The position numbers were made by a program, and so were the translations under genes. DNA of 64,000 bases. Source: Deltaproteobacteria bacterium. Its GTDB lineage: Bacteria > Myxococcota_A > Polyangia > Polyangiales > JADJMO01. The notes below the pieces were generated by a model. The model saw nothing but the letters and a program-made list of their open reading frames with translations. It made no database searches and was not told where the DNA came from. The stretch covers positions 1-64,000 of the forward strand of contig JALHOE010000010.1 in the NCBI GenBank assembly GCA_022843175.1, written 5' to 3'. Each line of letters opens with the position of its first letter. Within the stretch, counting starts at the first letter, position 1. Below are positions 60,902 to 64,000 of this stretch, piece after piece.

Positions 60902-61329
60902 TCCGCCGATCGTGAGCTCGAGTGGCTCAGCGATACTTGCCTTCGATCTGCGGGGCCGCGTGGCAGGCAGGAGGGTCCGGTGTCGGCCCCCGCAGTAGAA
61001 TGATGAAGCGGCGCACAGCGATCCGCGACGGAGCCTGAAAACGACCTGCGTCGCGGGGGCACCACGCGGTGACGGTGCAGTAGGTGCCCAACAGCGTGAG
61101 ACCGACGATGCGCTGCGATTTCGCCCTCGGGCTCGTTCCCCGTACCCGCGGCGTCCGGCTTCTTGCAGTCCGTGACGATCGCGCCCACGACCGTGTGCGC
61201 GACAATGACGCGCTCTCCCCCAACGTTCCGGACGGTCGGGAGAACTTTCGCGAACGACGGACGTCGAATGCTCCCAAGATGATTGGGGCGGCCGGTTTCT
61301 CACCCAGTCGCTCGAAGGGTGGAGGTCGC
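60902..61329. other. 428-base intergenic region with degraded minus-strand coding trace
   Basis: No intact gene was found. On the minus strand one frame reads GGERVIVAHTVVGAIVTDC to ~61110 with strong third-base GC, then the signal moves to a second frame (KSQRIVGLTLLGTYCTVTAWC) that reaches a stop at 60927. This suggests a frameshifted remnant of a small protein, perhaps a pseudogene spanning about 60927-61255. GC content is somewhat lower than in neighbours. The plus strand ends with GGAGG just before the next gene. Confidence 0.35.
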
Positions 61330-62505
61330 TTGGCTCGACGGCTCGCCGCGCTGGGGGTGGTGTTCTTTCCGATGGCCTGCGCGCCCGCCGCGGGGCCGGT
61401 GCCCACGACCGCGCGCGCGCCGGCCGCCGTCGAACCCGCGAGCGAGCGGCCGGCCAACGCCCCGATCGACGGGGTCGTCGAGCTCGCCCTCGCCTACGAG
61501 CGCAGCTGCGCGCGCCTCAAGAGCGGCGCGGTCAAGTGCTGGGGTCTCGGGTTCGACGACGCGGCGCACCCCTTCCCCACCTCGGTCGCCGGCGTCACCG
61601 ACGCCGGCCAGATCGCCCTCGGCCCGACCCACGCGTGCGCGCGCCTCCGCAATGGGCAGCTTCGCTGCTGGGGCAGCAACGAGCGCGGCGCGCTCGGCGA
61701 CGGCACGCGCGAGGCCACGGTGCTCGGGGCGACCGATCCGGGGCTCGAGAACGTGAGCAACATCGCCGTCGGCGCGCACTTCACGTGCGCCGTCCTCGGC
61801 GGCGGCGGCGCGAGCAGGGACGTCGCCTGCTGGGGCGACAACCACCGCGGCACGCTCGCCCTCGGTCTCGTGCACGACGGCGAGCTGCGTCCGACGAAGG
61901 CGCCGATGCTCTCGCACGTGCAGGCGCTCGCGCTCTCCGGTCGTCACGCGTTCGCGATCGCGACCGACGGCTCGGTCCTCGGCTGGGGCGACGGCGGCGC
62001 CGGTCTGTTCGGCGCGCCCGCCCCCAAGCCCGCGCCGTTCAAGCTCGCCGCGCTCGGCAAGGTGCGCGAGATCGCGTCGTCGCAGGGGCACGCGTGCGCG
62101 CTGCTCGAGGGCGGCTCGGTGGTGTGCTTCGGCAACAACGACGACGGTCAGCTCGGCGACGGCAGCACCGCCGCGCACGACGGTCTCGTCGTCGCGCTCG
62201 GCATCTACGACGCAGTGCAGATCGCGGTCGCCGACCGCACGAGCTGCGCGCGGCACGCGAGCGGAGCGGTGTCGTGCTGGGGCGCCAACGAGTTCGGTCA
62301 GCTCGGCGACGGCAGCACCGAGGGGCGCGGCAAGCCCGCGCGCGTACCGGGGCTCGGGCACGCCACTTCCGTGGCAGTCGGCGGCTCGCACGCGTGCGCG
62401 CTGCTCGACGACGGCAGCGTCCAGTGCTGGGGTTCGAACGGCGCCGGCGAGCTCGGCGATCGCACGCGCGCTTCCCGAAGCATCCGCGGCCCAGTACTCT
62501 TTTGA
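61330..62505 (+). CDS. RCC1-repeat lipoprotein
   Basis: 391 residues from a TTG start that has GGAGG five bases upstream; the frame runs further back but only this start gives a clean type II signal (VVFFPMAC, Cys17). After a Pro/Ala linker come seven or so RCC1/beta-propeller blades, each with Cys-Ala-(Arg/Leu/Val)-Leu and Trp-Gly motifs (CWGSNERGALGDGT, CFGNNDDGQLGDGS, CWGANEFGQLGDGS). In bacteria these lipoproteins are mostly of unknown role, common in Myxococcota. Only 4 bases separate it from the rhodanese-like gene, so both belong to one unit. Confidence 0.85.
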   Translation: MARRLAALGVVFFPMACAPAAGPVPTTARAPAAVEPASERPANAPIDGVVELALAYERSCARLKSGAVKCWGLGFDDAAHPFPTSVAGVTDAGQIALGPTHACARLRNGQLRCWGSNERGALGDGTREATVLGATDPGLENVSNIAVGAHFTCAVLGGGGASRDVACWGDNHRGTLALGLVHDGELRPTKAPMLSHVQALALSGRHAFAIATDGSVLGWGDGGAGLFGAPAPKPAPFKLAALGKVREIASSQGHACALLEGGSVVCFGNNDDGQLGDGSTAAHDGLVVALGIYDAVQIAVADRTSCARHASGAVSCWGANEFGQLGDGSTEGRGKPARVPGLGHATSVAVGGSHACALLDDGSVQCWGSNGAGELGDRTRASRSIRGPVLF

Positions 62506-62509
62506 GAGC

Positions 62510-62944
62510 ATGCGTGCATTCGCGTTGATGGTGGTGGTCGCGGCCCTCGGCTGCGCGAAGAAAGAAGCAGCCCCGTCGCCCGCCGCGTCGACCTCTCCCA
62601 CAGCGGAGAAGGCGCCGTTCAAGGAGCTGACGGTGGACGAGGTCGAGAAGAGGCTCGCCGCGAAGGACGGCAAGACCTTCGTCTTCGACGCCAACCCGCG
62701 CGAGGTCTTCGACAAGCGCCACGTACCCGGCGCCGTGTACGTGCCCGACGAGGGCGTCACCGCCTCGCTGCTCCCGCCCGACAAGAGCGCGGCGCTCATC
62801 TTCTACTGCGCCAACCCTCACTGAACGGCCTCCCACACCGCTGCGGTCGCAGCGGCAAAGCTCGGCTACTCGGACGTCTACGTCATGCCCGCGGGCATCA
62901 AGGGCTGGGAAAAGGCGGGCAAACCGATGGAGCCGCGACCGTAA
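62510..62944 (+). CDS. Rhodanese-like lipoprotein with in-frame TGA, candidate selenoprotein
   Basis: 144 residues if the TGA at 62822-62824 is read as selenocysteine (position 105); otherwise translation stops after 104 residues. Lipobox AALGC (Cys15), a Ser/Ala/Pro linker, then a rhodanese domain: VFDANPREVFDKRHVPGAVYV before the active loop. Cys100 opens that loop (FYCANPH), the TGA follows, and the same frame continues TASHTAAVAAAKLGYSDV, then GIKGWEKAGKP to TAA 62942. Relatives have a second Cys where the TGA stands. A perfect hairpin starts 13 bases downstream. A nonsense mutation would be the alternative, but the intact remainder and the hairpin argue for recoding. No sel genes are in the window. 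Confidence 0.85.
62822..62855 (+). promoter_or_regulatory. Predicted bacterial SECIS element
   Basis: UGA codon at 62822-62824, 13-base spacer, then stem CCGCTGC (62838-62844), loop GGTC, stem GCAGCGG (62849-62855): seven perfect pairs. Counting the UGA as bases 1-3, the GGTC loop lies at 24-27. In the E. coli fdhF SECIS, GGUC is in the loop at about 22-25, and the loop G and U contact SelB. The element lies inside the coding frame, as bacterial SECIS elements do. Confidence 0.8.
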
Positions 62945-63074
62945 GCGAGGGGGTTGATCCGTCCGGATCGATGCCTAGCTTGGTCCGTGCGCAACGGACT
63001 CGGAAGTCGAGCCGAGCGCCTGAACCGTAAGAGGCGTCCTATGGAGGGCCGTCCTCGAGGGGGAGAGATCTGCC
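62945..63074. other. Leader region of clpB
   Basis: 130 bases between the rhodanese-like gene and clpB. GGGGGAGAG before the ATG is a strong ribosome site. I see no clear CIRCE copy and no hairpin with T-run. A weak TTGATC element is present at 62953, with no clear -10 partner. Confidence 0.4.
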
Positions 63075-64000
63075 ATGCGTTACGACCGCCTCACCACCAA
63101 GTCCCGTGAAGCCATCCAGGAGGCCCAGGGCCTCGCCTCGCGCCGCGGGCACCCGGAGATCCTCCCCGAGCACGTCGTCGCCGTGCTGCTCGGCCAAGAG
63201 GGCGGCGTCGCCCGGCCCATGCTGCAGAAGTCGGGCGCCGATATCGAGGCGCTCGAGCGCGCGGTGAGCGAGCACCTCGACAAGCTCCCCAAGCTGCAGG
63301 GCGGAAGCGAGCCCGGCCTCGGCCGTCGCACGCTCAACATGATCAACAAGGCCGAAGAGCACGCCAAGTCCATGAAGGACGACTTCGTGTCGGTCGAGCA
63401 CCTGCTCATCGCGCTGCTCAAGGACGACAAGGACTCGGCGGCGCTGTTCGAGCGCGCGCGGGTGCGCCCCGACGCGTTCCTCAAGGCGATCAAAGAGGTG
63501 CGCGGCAGCCAGCGCGTGCAGGACGCCGATCCCGAGGGCAAGTACCAGGCGCTCGACAAGTTCACCCGCGACCTCACCGCCGCCGCGCGCGCCGGCAAGA
63601 TCGATCCGGTCATCGGCCGCGACGAGGAGATCCGTCGCGTGATGCAGGTGCTCTCGCGCCGCACCAAGAACAACCCGGTGCTCATCGGCGAGCCCGGCGT
63701 GGGTAAGACCGCGATCGTCGAGGGCATCGCGCGACGCATGGCCGCGGGCGACGTGCCCGAGTCGCTGAAGGACAAGCGCCTCCTCGCCCTCGATCTCGGC
63801 GCGATGGTCGCCGGCTCCAAGTTCCGCGGCGAGTTCGAGGACCGCCTCAAGGCCGTCATCAAGGAGATCGAGTCCGCGCAGGGCCAGATCATCCTCTTCA
63901 TCGACGAGCTCCACACCCTGGTCGGCGCCGGCGCCGCCGAGGGCGCCATGGACGCCGCCAACATGCTCAAGCCCGCGCTGGCGCGCGGCGAGCTGCGCTG
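63075..64000 (+). CDS. clpB: ATP-dependent chaperone ClpB (5' part)
   Basis: The first 308 residues are present; the gene runs past the right edge. The N-domain has two Clp-N repeats ([18 protein letters not shown], then [10 protein letters not shown]). The first AAA+ domain begins with [13 protein letters not shown], Walker [14 protein letters not shown] and Walker [16 protein letters not shown], plus the pore segment [12 protein letters not shown]. ClpB disaggregates proteins together with DnaK. A good GGGAGA site stands 9 bases before the ATG. The start matches the typical ClpB N-terminus. Confidence 0.93.
   Translation, partial: MRYDRLTTKSREAIQEAQGLASRRGHPEILPEHVVAVLLGQEGGVARPMLQKSGADIEALERAVSEHLDKLPKLQGGSEPGLGRRTLNMINKAEEHAKSMKDDFVSVEHLLIALLKDDKDSAALFERARVRPDAFLKAIKEVRGSQRVQDADPEGKYQALDKFTRDLTAAARAGKIDPVIGRDEEIRRVMQVLSRRTKNNPVLIGEPGVGKTAIVEGIARRMAAGDVPESLKDKRLLALDLGAMVAGSKFRGEFEDRLKAVIKEIESAQGQIILFIDELHTLVGAGAAEGAMDAANMLKPALARGELR

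Noticed and set aside
62510-62824. Simple truncated 104-residue protein at the rhodanese locus
   Set aside because: The frame after the TGA encodes the exact remainder of the domain and a SECIS-like hairpin is present, so plain termination does not explain the data.

Overview
The window is a very GC-rich bacterial chromosome segment packed with genes on both strands. It most likely comes from a predatory or soil member of the Myxococcota, and a Polyangiales-like lineage is a reasonable guess. Supporting traits are at least ten secreted lipoproteins with Asp/Thr/Pro-rich linkers, two Cys-Gly-Cys plus membrane segment plus Arg C-terminal sorting tails of the MYXO-CTERM type, four small PilZ proteins, an IgGFc-binding-type protein, Cys-rich repeat adhesin-like proteins, and a complete ElbD-type ether-lipid megaenzyme. 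No tRNA, rRNA, CRISPR array, transposase or phage gene was recognised.

Layout. 1-3669: end of a histidine kinase and two polytopic GT-C-like membrane proteins. 3723-4490: a small membrane protein. 4584-10800: six translationally coupled genes (NDP-sugar epimerase, DegT aminotransferase, polyprenyl-phosphate glycosyltransferase, ATP-grasp ligase, methyltransferase, flippase-like protein) resembling an Arn-type lipid-linked aminosugar pathway. 10905-11123: infA. 11366-12898: argD and a small membrane protein. 12963-16008: lipase, lipoprotein and a coupled pair of unknown genes. 16275-18642: groES-groEL with promoter, a perfect CIRCE operator and a terminator. 18643-22610: PilZ genes and two paralogous outer-membrane barrels that flank a 154-bp inverted repeat. 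22662-30809: secreted Cys-rich, phospholipase-like and DUF4139 proteins. 30841-33133: small oxidoreductases and a GFA protein. 33354-35654 and 38947-44630: HAD phosphatase, LarA-like protein, ElbD-type enzyme and epimerase, i.e. a split ether-lipid (elb) locus interrupted by a PilZ gene and a subtilase. 44672-49666: secreted beta-helix, SGNH and Cys-rich repeat proteins. 49688-54256: quinone reductase, RNase HI, SDR, lipid kinase and methyltransferase. 54268-60901: old yellow enzyme, IgGFc-binding-like lipoprotein, FIST protein and ketopantoate-reductase-like protein. 61330-62944: RCC1-like lipoprotein and a rhodanese-like lipoprotein with an in-frame TGA. 63075 to the end: clpB.

The most striking feature is the gene at 62510-62944. 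Conventional translation stops at a TGA, but the frame continues without interruption through the rest of a rhodanese domain. The TGA sits where relatives carry a cysteine, and 13 nt beyond it lies a perfect 7-bp hairpin with a GGTC loop, resembling the E. coli fdhF SECIS. I read it as a selenocysteine-containing lipoprotein. Other notable items are the fused MYXO-CTERM/lipoprotein ORF at 23832-27173, the near-perfect 39-bp inverted repeat at 20766-20919, and a 24-bp palindrome-like repeat that recurs just after stop codons across the window.
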